Source: Acanthosepion pharaonis
Taxonomy: Eukaryota; Mollusca; Cephalopoda; Sepiida; Sepiidae
NCBI GenBank assembly: GCA_903632075.3
Contig: CAHIKZ030005641.1
Location: 1,571,001-1,635,000 of the forward strand
DNA length: 64,000 bases
Reading direction: 5' to 3'
The notes beneath the pieces are model-generated. The model was not told the DNA's origin. It made no database searches and was given only the letters and a program-made list of their open reading frames with translations. This document shows, piece after piece, positions 45,661-57,644 of this stretch. Position 1 is the stretch's first letter, and every line of letters starts with the position of its first letter. Both the position numbers and the translations under genes were made by a program.

Positions 45661-48600
45661 TCACCCACGAAAATGTAAACAAAAGAGCATAGCATGATGA
45701 AAAAGACATGAACTTGACGAAAACAAAATTTTATCGTCTAATGTTCATATTATTATTAAAGAGGAAAGATCAAAGTATTTTGGGGGTATTTTTTTACATT
45801 TTTAATCGTTCCTAGCACGTCTGAAATTTTCGTTAAAATAGTTTTTTTTGGTAAAAAAGGGCAGATAATCATTTTCAATCATTTTTTCGGTTTGATAAAA
45901 AGATTAAAATCTTACTTTGATATTCTTTTAAAAGTCAATTATCATTTTTTCAAAACTGATTTTAATAAAAACAGATATTATACTGTTTATTTAAAATATT
46001 TTGAACCAAGCTTAACTTAGCTTCTGCGCCGAAAAATGTAATTTGAAAATAAAACAAAGCAGGTCATAACCTTTCGCGTCGCTTGACGATTGACGAAAGG
46101 CACATTCATGACGTTTAGATAACTTACGGGAGGAGAATTCTTTCTACGGATGGAAGGAAGTGAAATTATTTAAGTGAACAAATTATTTACCTTGTTACTT
46201 TTAAGGAAAACTTTCAGCGCTCTAATTTTTTATTTTTATTTTTATTTTTTTTTTTTGTACTTAGCTTTCATTTTTACGTTTACGATGCTTTATGGAAAAT
46301 ATAAAAGAAATTCAAAAATAAGACTGTTAATAGTGAGATTAAATTTCATAAGAAAAAGGTATCTAATTAATTTAGGTACCTTTCTTATGAAATTTTATCA
46401 GAAGTGTACATAAAATACTATAATTTTATGTACATTTATTACATTTTACTGTGTTATTTGGATTTCCATTCATTTTATTATTAATTTTGATATTTCATTT
46501 ATGGAAAAATGTCATAACTGAGATTAATATAAAAATAAGATCATATAAATTAAAGTTTAGCAGTAGTTAAATTTCATAAGATGATACTGTTACTTGTAGG
46601 TACTCTTCTCAGTTGACGAAAACTCAAATTAACTTCTCCATACGTGTTTCGCAAAAGTAAAGGGCTTAACAGCGGAGAACAATGCTGAACTCAAATAATG
46701 CAACTAAATTGTCTTCTGGTTGGTCTTCCGTACTTGATAATTACTGTCCGACTATAAACACAAAAATTACATTTCTTAATTACCATGGCTAATCTGATTG
46801 GTCCAAATTATAGAATTTTCAAAGCGCTAGACAATGACAATCTCACACGGACATTTTGAAAGGTTGATGTTGCTTTTAACTAATGTTAAAATATTTTTTA
46901 AAATTCAATTTAAACATTTTTTTAATTTTTTTTTAAAATTAAAGAAATAAGAAATAATTGTATTAAAAATTCAATTTTCATTGAAAAAATTTTTTGCTTT
47001 CAGAAAATATTGTCCATATTCATAAAAACAAATTAAAACAAATAAAAGCATTTGAAACTAAATAATATATTTGTTTTATTGAGTTTTGTATGTTACAATT
47101 CACAGCTGATTTTCAGGTACGTTGGCCAAAAAAAAAAAACAAAAAAAAACATGATTTGCATTCTTCAAAGCCTTGTGCTTTTAACTATTGTAATCACTAA
47201 AACCGATGGTCTCGAATTTCTAAAGTTTTTCATAAAATTAGTTATGGGGGTGTTAATAAATATAAAAAAAATATTTCTGCCATGACTTTAATAAAAAAAA
47301 AAATATTTATAATAATTTCGATCATCTGTGAATAGTTTCTGAAAGTTTCATTAACATCTGACAATTATTTTTATTTTTGCAAGATTTTCCAAATTAATGT
47401 GTGTAAATACAAAAAAATGCGCTAAAAATTATCTGTTATTTACTACCCCTTGTTGCTTACTTAATGGAAATAATTAATTTGCATATTCAGCTATAAAAAA
47501 AATAATTAGATTCTTGAAAATAACTTGACTTTTGCAGTTACAATCTGATTTTTTCTGGTCATTATAAATAAGCGATTTTTGTTGATGTCTTTTATAATTA
47601 GTTATTTAAATAAACAACGTTCTACTCTTAAATTTATAACCCCCTTAGCATTTTGATCATAGCTGGAACTCAAAGGAAGTAAGTAAAGTGATCATTTGAA
47701 TAATCTATTTTAAAGCTCAGAAATATTATAAAACTCCTATATATTGACGGAACAACATAAAGATATGTAGATGGCACAATGTTGAAAGCAGAATACAGAA
47801 AGGAAACTACGGGATCTCCTACCAAATATAGTAAAGGAAAGCAAGAAGATAATATGTATGGCTGTCAGCAAAAGGAAGAGCTTAAGATACGTCAATTTTT
47901 TAAATACCATTTAATGGAAGACTCGGATCTCTCATAGAAAAATTGTGTAGCACATCGGATCAAAGTCAAGAGACAGGGTCTGTGAAACGCCGGGAATCAT
48001 TTTCCGAAAAATCCTATTTATACAACACCTAGACAAGATTATATCCGGTAATAACTAGAATTTTCAGAGATATTTTTTAAAGTGGTGTGAAAACAATATC
48101 AAGAATAAATGAAAGAAATAATAAAAGATACCTTAAATCACGGAATATGAGGAACTAATTTAAATTTTGGACATTAAAGACCAACAGTTCCAACCCCCAA
48201 AAACGTTTCTTATATTAATTTTTAACAAATACAGGAACCCAAATATCCGAATCAATCTTTGAATATTAATGGATTATCTCAAAGTTGATGATAACGTATT
48301 ATCATTATTATACTCTGTCAAGTTTGATAATAAGTATAAACATTCTCTTGCTGCCAATACCTAGATAGGTAGACTTTTTTAGGGAAGAGTGATTTGCCCA
48401 AATATCCACACATCTAATCTCACGTCTGTTTATGCCAATGAGAAATGACGTTGTCCAGGTATCTTACTGGCACAATATAGGGAAAATTTGATTCATGCTT
48501 TTCTAACAGCTCTACTGTAAAGGAGACAAAATAATCTCAGCTAATCATGTAATCATGTTTCTAACCGTGTCCCTAGAAATGATTCGTCAGTCTATTTTTT

Positions 48601-48690
48601 TAAAATTTCGAAAAGAATTCAAGAACTTATCGTAAGAACAATCGCTGAAGAACTTATTGATAGATTGATTTTAAGGCTTATCAACATTTT
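45661..48690. other. Long gene-free AT-rich intron region
   Basis: Part of the 11.1-kb last intron of gene B. It holds many homopolymer runs and a small palindromic stretch at 46335-46440 (AAATTTCATAAGAAA against TTTCTTATGAAATTT, then GTACATAAAAT/ATTTTATGTAC). No coding is recognised. Confidence 0.5.
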
Positions 48691-48699
48691 GCAGATTAT

Positions 48700-48913
48700 T
48701 TAAAACCAGAAAATATTTTTAGAGTGTAAGAATTTGTTGGAGATAGTAATGATTTATTGATAGCAGTCCTACTAATTAGCCTGTGGGGAGAAGAGTTGGA
48801 TTCATACTTTACCCAAGGGTATTTGCGCGAAAGTGAATATAATGAACCCGATTGAAATTGGAACTCGGCTATTCGATTTCTGATTCCGTATCTATTACAC
48901 CACACACGCATCC
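48700..48913 (-). mobile_element. tRNA-type SINE body joined to a 5S rRNA head
   Basis: On the minus strand, immediately after the 5S-like sequence, come GGAATCAGAAATCGAATAGC, a B-box-like GAGTTCCAATTTC, then CGCGCAAATACCCTTGGGTA and AGTATGAATCCAACTCTTCT. The same body occurs at 541-1475 and 56075-56240 without a 5S head. Confidence 0.6.
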
Positions 48914-49022
48914 AAGCTTACAGCACCTGGTATTACCAAACGGTTTCCCATCTAAGTACTGACCAGAATCGACGTTGCTTAACTTCGGTGATTATACCGG
49001 AAGCGGTGTTTCACCGTAAGCC
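48914..49022 (-). pseudogene. 5S rRNA-like sequence (109 nt, internal deletion)
   Basis: The minus strand begins GCTTACGG and ends GGTGCTGTAAGC, which pair as 5S helix I. It contains AAGTTAAGCAACGTCGA (box A), GTCAGTACTTAGATGGG and ACCGTTTGGTAATACCAGG (box C). It lacks about 12-14 bases of the usual 5' region (after TACGG) and has several substitutions. The Pol III internal control region looks preserved. A SINE head is more likely than a functional gene. Confidence 0.8.
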
Positions 49023-49189
49023 GCCGAACAAGTTATCAGCTTAACTTGATTAACGGATTATTGCAATCTTCAATGACATAATCTGTTCTGGTCATCTCTT
49101 ATTCTCAATGTCTTTCTATTTGATTATCTTCCAGTCACTATCAATATATCTCAACTTCTGTGTGTGTGTGTGTGTGTGTGTGTGATTGA

Positions 49190-49690
49190 TTTGTTTGTTT
49201 AATGGCATATCAACTCCTTATGGGTCATTTAATGCCGAAATTTTATTTTTTCTTGTGAGCTTTGAAGTAATGAAAATATGATATACGTTATTCTGCCTTC
49301 ACAATTGTATACATGGTAAATGATACTCAGCTTTTTGTACATATACATGTTTATGTGGATATGATTACAAGAGGTGGTGGTGATATGTGTAATTTATGTT
49401 GTATTATTGTTGTCATATTTTGAAATACAATTTGATTTCTTTAAGAAATTGTAGGATATTATATAGATTAATGTCACGAAAGAATTCTTTCATGTTGGTT
49501 GTTTGGTTGATTGATTTTGTTTAGCGGCACATCGACCTCTATGGCTTATTTATTGTCGCAATCTAATTGTTTTATACGTAATTTTATACTTTCAATGTAA
49601 AGGTATGTGTTTTAGATATATATTTTGTAGATCATAAAATGTATTGTTGGTAATTTTACTATAAAAATGTACTGTTGATATTTGTTTGGT
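49190..49690 (+). repeat. Dispersed repeat, copy 2 (pair with 17756-18130)
   Basis: It matches copy 1 in order over about 330 bases, including AAGTAATGAAAATATGATAT and AAATTGTAGGATATTATATA, then GTATTGTTGGTAATTTTACT. It has an extra GTTGGTTGTTTGGTTGATTG block. A (GT)n tract precedes it at 49159-49184. Confidence 0.7.
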
Positions 49691-50074
49691 GGGGGTTCAC
49701 TATTTGCCTATACCTGAGGTCCTAACAAGTGCTATCACTCCAGATCATGGTGAACCTGGGAAAAACAGCAATTAAGTAGTAGTTCCACGCTCCTCAAAAT
49801 CTCCAACCACCCTTTCAGAAACCTTGCTGCCGGTTGTAGTTTAACATCATAAACCAAGACGTGTGTGTGTATGTGTATCGGGAGATAGCTGCTAGCATTC
49901 TCACTAAAATATGTACTTTTTCTAACGTAACTATATTGCCTTGTTTGACTCACTGCTAAATGTAGCATTTCGAATGTTAAACGCCATATAATGAAAAAAA
50001 AATAAACAGATCTTTTTTCGTGATGAAATGATCTTCAGAACAGGCATCAGACACGAATTAACAACAAAAAGAAA

Positions 50075-50450
50075 GCGTGTCGGAGTTAGCTCCTCCTTAG
50101 TTCCTTAACCTTTTCACCAGGGGTCTCTCTCCCTTGGCTATAAATACTCGCTGACCCTTCGCCTCGATCTCAGGCCTTTGGGCCGCCACCTTGAGGTAAA
50201 TCTCTCTTTTTTACTCAGGCGTTCAGCCTTATACCACCTCGAAGATGTGAACGCTCACAGATACAGCGTTTCCCAAATGCTGGGAACACGCTAAGAACAA
50301 TACACGTAAGTACGAACATTCACCACAACACAACACACGCATAATATTTACCACACACGCTCTGTCCATGTAACTGTCCACTCATTGTAACTTGTTATTA
50401 ATACATATATTTGTTTGTACATGTTTATCGGTTTTGTTGGTTTCCCTTTG
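50075..50450 (+). promoter_or_regulatory. Possible solo-LTR-like sequence with TATA box
   Basis: Less A/T-rich than its surroundings, starting near TGTCGGAGTTAGCTCC, with CTATAAATACTCGCTGACCC (about 50139-50158) as a Pol II TATA-type motif. C/T-rich stretches and GTTATTAATACATA follow. This resembles an LTR retrotransposon promoter, but I found no second LTR, primer-binding site or target duplication. Confidence 0.3.
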
Positions 50451-51018
50451 GACTTAATTAAAGTTCAACTTTCTCATGTAGTTGGACCGGCTAGCAGGAA
50501 ATTTCTACCCACATGTATTCATCTACAATTCATACTCATCACCACCGCCATGGTCCACTACAAGAGATACCTACAAGCAAGAACTTTTAAAACTAAATTT
50601 AACAAGTTAACCATGATTGTCCATGGTCCCAAAATGGGATGGTGAGCAATTAAAACGGAAAAAGTTCGCACGAACATTCACACCAGGCGGACATAAGAAA
50701 GAGAATATACATTTTAAAAGGTGGTTCCACTCACTAATTATGTTATACGTTGTTTTTCTTTTTCCCTCTTGCTTTTGATCTATACTGTGAGTATCAGATT
50801 TTGTTAGCCATTTAACCTATTAATGCGGAGAATACAACTGGCATAGCATGTGAGAAATGCAGAAATTTTAAGTATAGGAAAAGAAACTGCTGTTAGAATT
50901 ACTTCCTTTATCAATCTTTGTTCGTATTTTTTTAGTTAGTGTTAATCTATGGCTATTTGTTTATACTGGATTTAATCGATCTATGTATGCTCTGATAGGA
51001 AATACCTTTTATACTTAC

Positions 51019-51200
51019 GGATTTTAATATGTAAGGCGAGATTATGCTTCCAATTTTACCAGAAGTCGAAATTGTTCCTAAGGCGGCATTCCTGATAACG
51101 GTCGGGTAAAGTTCGCAGGTAAGTAAATAAATAATTCCAAAACATCCGGCCATACACAGTCGTATGAGAGCTGATAAGACAGTTAGGATCCATCGTAAAT
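51019..51200 (-). CDS. SLC22-like transporter gene B, exon with TM10-TM11 (ELYPTVIRN)
   Basis: The acceptor CTAATTTCAG (AG at 51202-51201) and donor AAATCC|GTAAGT (GT at 51018-51017) bound 182 nt. With the last base of the previous exon it starts D-LRWILTVLSALIRL. It then reads CMAGCFGIIYLLTCELYPTV and IRNAALGTISTSGKIGSII, ending SPYILKS in phase 0. The E-L-Y-P-T-x-x-R-N motif is the hallmark of SLC22 proteins at the TM10-TM11 junction. Introns on either side are about 3.4 kb and 11.1 kb. I see no disruption. Confidence 0.93.
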
Positions 51201-51495
51201 CTGAAATTAGAATCAAGGTAGATATGAACAAATTTAGAGAGAGACAGAGATAGATGGCTACGACATGATTTCAAGCAATGTCATTCTCAATATAATTTCC
51301 TAATTCACAACAACGTTTGTCCTTCCACCGTGGAGCCTGTCACTAAAGTCCATTTCTCGTTTCTTTCTAGAATTGTCATTAACAATGTGATTATCTATCA
51401 TTCACAAATAAATGCAACTCGATAAATCTCTAAAATGTGAGAAAGGAAAACTAGTTATAATTGTTCTCCCTTTTTATGGATTTAACTTTTTACAG

Positions 51496-51497
<2 letters not shown>

Positions 51498-51533
<36 letters not shown>
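51498..51533. repeat. (TA)n microsatellite
   Basis: About 17 TA dinucleotides followed by TATG/TAAATA variants. Confidence 0.9.
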
Positions 51534-51539
<6 letters not shown>

Positions 51540-51639
51540 GAAAAGTGAATATAAATATAAATAAATATATATATATGTATAATTATTTATATATTATATG
51601 CGCGGTACTTATTAGAAAGCGCTCAATATCAGAGATAGA

Positions 51640-53325
51640 GCTAACATATTTGGTTGGATAGATGTGAGTTTGTGACCCTGGGTTTCACGCTTTAGCGCAA
51701 TTATAATAATGATAGGTGCAATTATTTTGATGGTATCTTGAAATTAAATTGTGATTGTTGGTGGTTTGTCTGTTTTATCCGTTTGGTATGAATTCGGATA
51801 ATAGATACTTGTTCTCGTGCCTACATTTGGAGATTATCTCTGATTTTTTGTTTAGCAAGTTCTTTTGCGGTTTGTGTGATATTATTGCTACTTTTTCGTG
51901 TAGGCAAAGTAGGCATTTTTTCGTAATGTTGTTGTAGGCAGGGGCTTTTTTCAATATTTCCCAACTTATTGTTGGTGTGATGTTTTTGTCTTTTTGCTGC
52001 CATATGTATGTAGAAACCACCAACAATCACAATTTAATTTCAAGATACCATCAAAATAATTGCACCTATCATTATTATAATTGCACCACCATTAGTAATC
52101 ACTTTTACCACCTTACAATATCTATTAACTATCAATATTATCATTACCACCTACACACAGCACCATCACTTACACATCACATCCCACTATTAACATATAA
52201 TCCACTACAATCTTTATTACCCCCCCAGCACATTTAATACTTTAAAACAATATGATCAGATATAATTTCCATATGTAACCATGAGAACAAACACCTATTA
52301 CCAGGCAGCTTTAATATAATAATAATAATTTTGTAATTAAAAATTATAGCAATCTTCAACTACCATAATTTTACATAGAATACCTATTATCAGGATTTAT
52401 ACCAAAAATAAATTAATACACATAACAAAATAAAACAAAATAAAACACCAACAACCACTTTTTAGTTCAAGCTACCACCACTATAACTACATTCATGGTT
52501 TTATCATTCTCCCACCACCGTTACTAATCATTTCTACCAATCTGCAATTTCTTCCAGTTTACAATAACTATTAGCTAAAACCTAAATAGCATTGTCTCCA
52601 ATCCTTTGAAACATTACTATCACATCATATCATATAAACCCGTTATTAAATTAAACATCACCATATAAATTAAACAATAAGGATTACAATTTTTACCTGT
52701 TACATATACACAGTCACCAAAAAACAAACAAATAACCAGCTTTAAATATAACAAATAAACCCCATTTTTTTCAAAAAATTTAAAAATAAATATAAATAAT
52801 TTAATAATAATTTTTACCTATCATAATTTTACACAAACCCCACCACACATATATACATACATGCGAGAAAATATTTTTCAAATATTTTTCAACGGAAAAA
52901 AAAAAAAAAAAAAAATTTCATATGACATGGATACATTCACGAGACAATAACGAGACATTTCCGCCACACTTCCAATGTTTAAATTTCAACATTTCAACAT
53001 ACAAATGCGTATGTATAGACATAACACCACCCGTATACATACATGTGTCATAGCCGAAACTGTCTACATATGTTTATATATTTTATATATATGTATGAGT
53101 CCCGACGGACGACCAAGTATGTATATGTATATGTGTCTGCATACATCGATGTTTGCGTTAGTACGATGAATGACAAAACGACGAAATCTCCCCCACCACT
53201 TCCACAATAACACCAATACACGCAATCTACATAAACCCAAATTTTTTAAAACAGTAATCAGTTTGTCTGACGATCGCTAAAGCGTGAAACCCAGGGTCAC
53301 AAACTCACATCTATCCAACCAAATA
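51640..53325. repeat. Nested long inverted repeats
   Basis: Outer arms: ATATTTGGTTGGATAGATGT and onward to CACGCTTTAGCG (51640-51692) match 53276-53325 in reverse over about 50 bases; a decayed third arm sits at 53400-53450. Inner arms: 51698-51768 match 52016-52088 in reverse over about 70 bases with no difference seen. The inner loop holds a Penelope GIY-YIG tail. The stretch 52090-52960 is AC-rich simple sequence on the plus strand with no coding. Confidence 0.85.
51775..52026 (-). pseudogene. Penelope-like element: C-terminal end of GIY-YIG endonuclease
   Basis: The minus-strand frame has YIWQQKDKNITPTISWEILK, then CLLCLHEKVAII, NLLNKKSEIISKCRHENKYL and a stop. S-x-Y-I-W...I-x-W-x-I then C-x2-C-L-x-E-K and K-R-S-E-L-x-x-x-C-R-H-x-N-K is the conserved end of the GIY-YIG nuclease in Penelope-like elements. 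The catalytic GIY and YIG motifs and the RT are absent. It is the loop of a 70-base-arm inverted repeat, and the 3' flank of the stop codon forms one arm. Confidence 0.7.
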
Positions 53326-53439
53326 TATATATATATATATACACGCAATTTTCATATATATTGTTTATATATTATATAAGCGCGGTAATTGTTTGACGAT
53401 CGGAAATAGCGTGAAACCCAGGGCCACAAATTCGCATTA

Positions 53440-53535
53440 ATCCAACCAAATCCTGGCTTGAAGCAATCGGACGTCTAGCCACACTGAAGAGCTGTGAAAC
53501 AGCGAAACGGTTTGTCGGTGGATGGCACTATATAT
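53440..53535 (+). mobile_element. SINE fragment with hammerhead module (copy B, tRNA head truncated)
   Basis: It retains GGCTTGAAGCAATCGGACGT and CTAGCC, then the hammerhead core and TA-rich tail; the A-box part is missing. It is closest to the copy at 53695-53830. Confidence 0.6.
53479..53521 (+). ncRNA. Hammerhead ribozyme motif (copy B)
   Basis: CUGAAGA (53484-53490), stem II GCUGU/ACAGC with loop GAA, GAAA (53504-53507), stem III AC/GU, triplet GUC (C at 53516) and stem I CCAC/GUGG with one A-G mismatch next to the core. All core positions are conserved; stem III is only two pairs. Confidence 0.65.
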
Positions 53536-53694
53536 GCTCCCGGAAGTCCGGTTGAACTCTCGAGAGAAAGGAGATTTTAAAAACAGCGGCTCTTACTGCT
53601 ATTAATGCATTACTCTTCAAATACGAATTGAGTTCTCCTGGCCGCTGGTGTATAAAAGAAATAATTTTATAGAAAAAAAAACGTTAAAATTTCC

Positions 53695-53825
53695 CTTCTT
53701 CTCTGCCGTGTGACAATGGCCTAGATGTAAGATATCGGACTGATGTCAAATAAGTTGGGTTTCGATCGCAGCTCGAAGCAATAAGACGTCTAGCCACAGC
53801 GAAATAGTCTGTCTGTGGATGACCC

Positions 53826-53830
<5 letters not shown>
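53695..53830 (+). mobile_element. SINE with broken hammerhead module (copy C)
   Basis: A B-box-like GGGTTTCGATCGC (about 53757-53769) and linker GACGTCTAGCCAC precede AGCGAAATAGTCTGTCTGTG. CUGANGA and the 5' strand of stem II are deleted, so no ribozyme can form. The retained 3' part pairs perfectly for stem I (CCAC/GTGG), which shows the ancestral structure. Confidence 0.6.
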
Positions 53831-53839
<9 letters not shown>

Positions 53840-53858
<19 letters not shown>

Positions 53859-54600
53859 ATATATAAAGAAAAGTAAAAATAGCGTTAGGTATTGCCAATT
53901 TAACAATGTTTAAGGCTAACAGTAAAAGTGGACCATGGAGGATACTAAGTGACGTAATGTAAATCCGAATAAACGAAAGGCAATAAATATTGTTATTTTT
54001 GCTGTTGGATTTTTTTTTATTTTCTTATTTGTTTATATTTATTTTTATATTAATGTAATATTTAATTTTAATTTGATTATTTATTTATTTTAAATAATAT
54101 AAGGTTTTGGGTTTAATTGTTTCCCCTTAATTTAAAAAAATAATTATGGTCATATATGTTGGATTGGGAAAATAGTATTTCTTTTCGCAAAGGAGATTCC
54201 GGGCACAGGTTAACATTTTGTCAAGACTCTAAGTTATTGGGGGATAATCATAGTTTATGAGGTCATTCTTGTTTGTAAATGTTCTATAAAATTTTAATGG
54301 AAGGTTTACAGATATTGTTTATTTCAACTGTAGATATTTATTAAGTATTAAGATGACATTCTACCCGGTTGAAGGAAATGAAAGTAAGACTCTGCTGCGT
54401 TAATCTTCCAAATGTTCGACCGGAAAAATTAGTATTCAACGTACGGGATTTTATTTAGATTCTAACACCGACCCCTTCACCAGCAGGAAATATGGACAGC
54501 TATTTTATTCCCAATATTTTTAAAATATTGTAAGGCTCATTATCATACGAATATTACGAATATTATTTTATTCTACGTACCAAAAAGGAAAATGTTTATT
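53840..54600. other. Gene-free intron stretch with (TA)n
   Basis: A TA-rich tract at 53826-53865 is followed by unrecognised A/T-rich sequence. Confidence 0.4.
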
Positions 54601-54603
54601 TAC

Positions 54604-54830
54604 CTTTTGGCGCGTAGAGGACTGGAAAAATCGCCGCTATTCCCATCAATCCAGCTGTGATCATGAAAGCCATAAACAATTTCTTCCTACCAACACGATT
54701 TAAAAAAACCATGCATACAGTGTAACCTGGAATTTCAGTTGCGACGTTGAAGAACATATTCAGGTAAATATTGCCGGATAAATTACCTATATTTAATACC
54801 AAACCATAATATACGAAATTGATGGTAGCC
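54604..54830 (-). CDS. SLC22-like transporter gene B, exon with TM7-TM8
   Basis: The acceptor TTCTTCAG (AG at 54832-54831) and donor CAAAAG|GTAAAT (GT at 54603-54602) bound 227 nt. The first base completes Trp with the previous exon, giving W-ATINFVYYGLVLNIGNLS, then GNIYLNMFFNVATEIPGY and FLNRVGRKKLFMAF. This matches TM7, the NxG-G-N-x-Y-L-N motif, TM8 and the RxGRK loop of SLC22 proteins. It ends phase 1 (G), completing Asp with the next exon. No defects seen. Confidence 0.94.
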
Positions 54831-54884
54831 CTGAAGAATAAATACAAATAAATACATTATCAAAATATATAATTTTTGTCTACA

Positions 54885-54960
54885 AATTTCACAATAATTC
54901 TACAAATTTTACAATAATTCTACAAATTTTACAATAATTCTACAAATTTTACAATAATAA
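54885..54960 (+). repeat. 20-bp minisatellite, about 4 units
   Basis: TTCTACAAATTTTACAATAA repeats about four times in the intron just upstream (transcript sense) of the TM7-8 exon. A related single unit is at about 55905-55923. Confidence 0.9.
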
Positions 54961-54964
54961 GATA

Positions 54965-56074
54965 AAATTAATGCATCTCAGGCTTGTGCAAGGCAAACAG
55001 GCCTTTGACATTGATTCTGAAAAATTAACCATTTCGTGCCGTTTTAGATTAAATTATGGCGAATATATAAACGCAAATCTTTCTAGAACTCTCGAAAGAG
55101 TCACATCTTTTCGGTTTCGTATCCTAACGTAAATAAAGCAATTTCGAAGGGCGTGGTGAACTTTTATTTATTACTCCGACAGATTTTATTAGTTAAACGT
55201 ATTTATTGGATATATTTGAATAGATTCCTCGTTCATTTATTAAACAGTATATTTAATTATTTTTGTCAGTTGTCCTGAATATTCGAGAAAATTTACAAAA
55301 GAAAAATATGAACTCTCCAGCAAAAGATTAAATTATTAATCATTAAATTATAAATTATAAAACTATAGTCTGATGAATATTCATATATAACCTGACAACC
55401 TTCAATAAGAGGACTGTCAAGAGAGAATATGCACTTCAATTATTTAATATTCTATTTTATAATCAAAGTTTGGAAAGTTGTTATTGTAACAAAAGCCTCA
55501 TCTTTCTGAATAGGATAAAAATACACACAAATATGTTTTACATTTGATTCGGTGAAGAATTTTTATATACCGTGTCCCCTCAGGGTGTAGAAGATCATGG
55601 CTTTCTACAATTTCCGGTCATTTGTAGTTCTTAATAAATATTGTTTTGTTTTTTTTTATTATTATTTCTCCTAAACACTCTTCAATCTGTCCAATGACAC
55701 TTTTCTAAAGAAACATTAAAACACCTCTAATATAGCTATTTTTGTCCTGTCCAACAAATATGTGAGAAGGAAAACAATATTCACGCAAAGAAGATCGCTA
55801 AGAATCAATAAAATATTTTGCAAATATAGAATCCCTGAAGAATGAACGAACAAATACATTATCAAAATGTGTCAAAATTTATAGTTTTTATCTCTTTTAA
55901 TTCTACAAATTTCACAATAATGAGATAAAACTAATATATCTAAGATCTGTGCAAGGCGGTCAAGAATTTCACTTTCATTCTAAAAATTAACCATTTTATA
56001 TTGGTTTAAATGAAATTACAAAACGTATTCGATAATAGATTTATTTATTCTTTATGTGCTGGGTGGAGGTTAAT
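54965..56074. other. Gene-free intron stretch
   Basis: A/T-rich sequence. A block at about 55568-55650 (CCTCAGGGTGTAGAAGATCA and onward) has a diverged relative near 60340-60410, suggesting an old dispersed repeat. Confidence 0.4.
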
Positions 56075-56240
56075 GGATTGTGGCTCTGAATGAAAAATCG
56101 AAGAACAGAGTTCGAATTTGAATCGATTTCGTTACATTTAATTACTCGCAAATACCCTTGGTAATGGATAGAGAATCCATCTCTTCTCTCCAAGATATGG
56201 ATTAAATAGTAGGATTTGTCTCTGGAAAAATCAATGTTAT
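56075..56240 (+). mobile_element. tRNA-derived SINE body
   Basis: GTGGCTCTGAATGAAAAATC, then GAGTTCGAATTTGAATCG (B-box-like), CGCAAATACCCTTGG and GAATCCATCTCTTCTCTCCA. It is the best-preserved copy of the family at 541-1475 and 48700-48913. Confidence 0.65.
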
Positions 56241-56754
56241 CTCCAAAAATTGTTAATGCATTATTCACTGACAAAAATTCTTATAATTGAAAATTCTGTT
56301 TCTTCTTGAAAGAATCTGCAATGGTTTCATAAGCCGTAAAAAAAAAAAAATAAATCAAAATTTTTCAGGTCCTAGAAGATCATGGCATACATGAAATTCC
56401 ATTTTCTTTTTCGGGAATTACCATGACTTCTTGGGAAGGATAGTGCGGTAGCTTCCACTTTACGATTTCATATTCAAATTTTTCCTTCTACTAGATCGGT
56501 TGCCACACAAGACTAGAAACCATAGAGGAGAGATAGAACCATGATTTTTAAGAGGCCCATTCGTGTATATTGTACGCAACAGACTAGACCAAAATTTGAA
56601 CGATTTTTTCCCCGATACTCACTATGATACCCGGATGTAGATAAATATAATTAGAACGGGCACAGAACTTAACACTGCATGGGGACTGGCATTTTTACAA
56701 TATTAATGTAATATTAGGTTTTACTTATCAAAAGACTCTCAGGTTGATATCCTG

Positions 56755-57640
56755 CAAAAACATTTACTGATATTGTCTATGCAGGTGACCTAGCTAACAC
56801 TGCTATTACCAATGCCCCAGTTCTCCTACATCATCTAGAAAATGCTGCCAACTATGCTGGTCTCAATGTCAATATCTCTAAAATTGAATTCATAAGCTTC
56901 AACCAGCAATGCTTAATACAAACTGTCTGAGGAGAATGAATAAAATATGTCGAATCTTTTACATAACAAAGAAGCGAAAAAAATTCTAATGAAAAGGATA
57001 TGAAAAAGCTAAAAAAAGAAAGCTAAAACCTGGGAACTGTCTCAAGAGAATCAATAAAATATGCCGAATCTTTTGCATGACGAAGAAGCAAAATAAATTC
57101 TAATGAAAACGATATGAAAAAGCTAAAAAAAAAAACAAAAAAAAAAAAAAGCTAAAGCCTGAGCGGCCTTGAATAAAATGGATTAAATCTGGAAGTTTGA
57201 TCTACCAGACAAACTCAAACAGAGATTCTTTCGCGCCACTGAAGAAGCGGTTTTAATCTATACTGCTACTGTTTGAACATTAACTAAAACACTTGAATCT
57301 AAGCTTGGTGGAACCGAAACTCGGATGCTGAGAGCTATACTTAACATCTTTTGGAGACAACATCCAACTAAATCAAAGCTCTATGGACTGATCATTCGTA
57401 TTTTTACAATCTTATGAGAGCGCTTTGCTGGGCACTGACTGGCGAGCAAAACAAGAACTTACGAGTGATCTACTACTCTGGAACGCCTAGCCATAGCGCA
57501 AGACGGGATGGTCGCCCAGAAATCACCTACATTGGTCATATTATGACACAGAATACTACCCTAATAACCTGTGACCTTGATGCGGGGCTTTGATGGTTAG
57601 TGTGATAGACTTATGAATGTCCGAGCTAGCTCGAGCAAAT
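56755..57640 (+). pseudogene. RTE-type retroelement corpse
   Basis: The plus strand reads DIVYAGDLANTAITNAPVLL, then HHLENAANYAGLNVNISKIE, with the catalytic F/YADD box changed to YAGD. After indels come KMDIIW-like and FFRATEEAVLIYTATV, LESKLGGTETRMLRAILNIF and LIIRIF. Internal AAGCTAAAAAAAGAAAGC repeats caused slippage. Numerous stops. The same family recurs at 63480-63990. Confidence 0.75.
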
Positions 57641-57644
57641 AAAT

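Noticed and set aside
50075..50450. Full LTR retrotransposon
   Set aside because: No second LTR, gag/pol or primer-binding site found within reach; kept only as a low-confidence LTR-like promoter.
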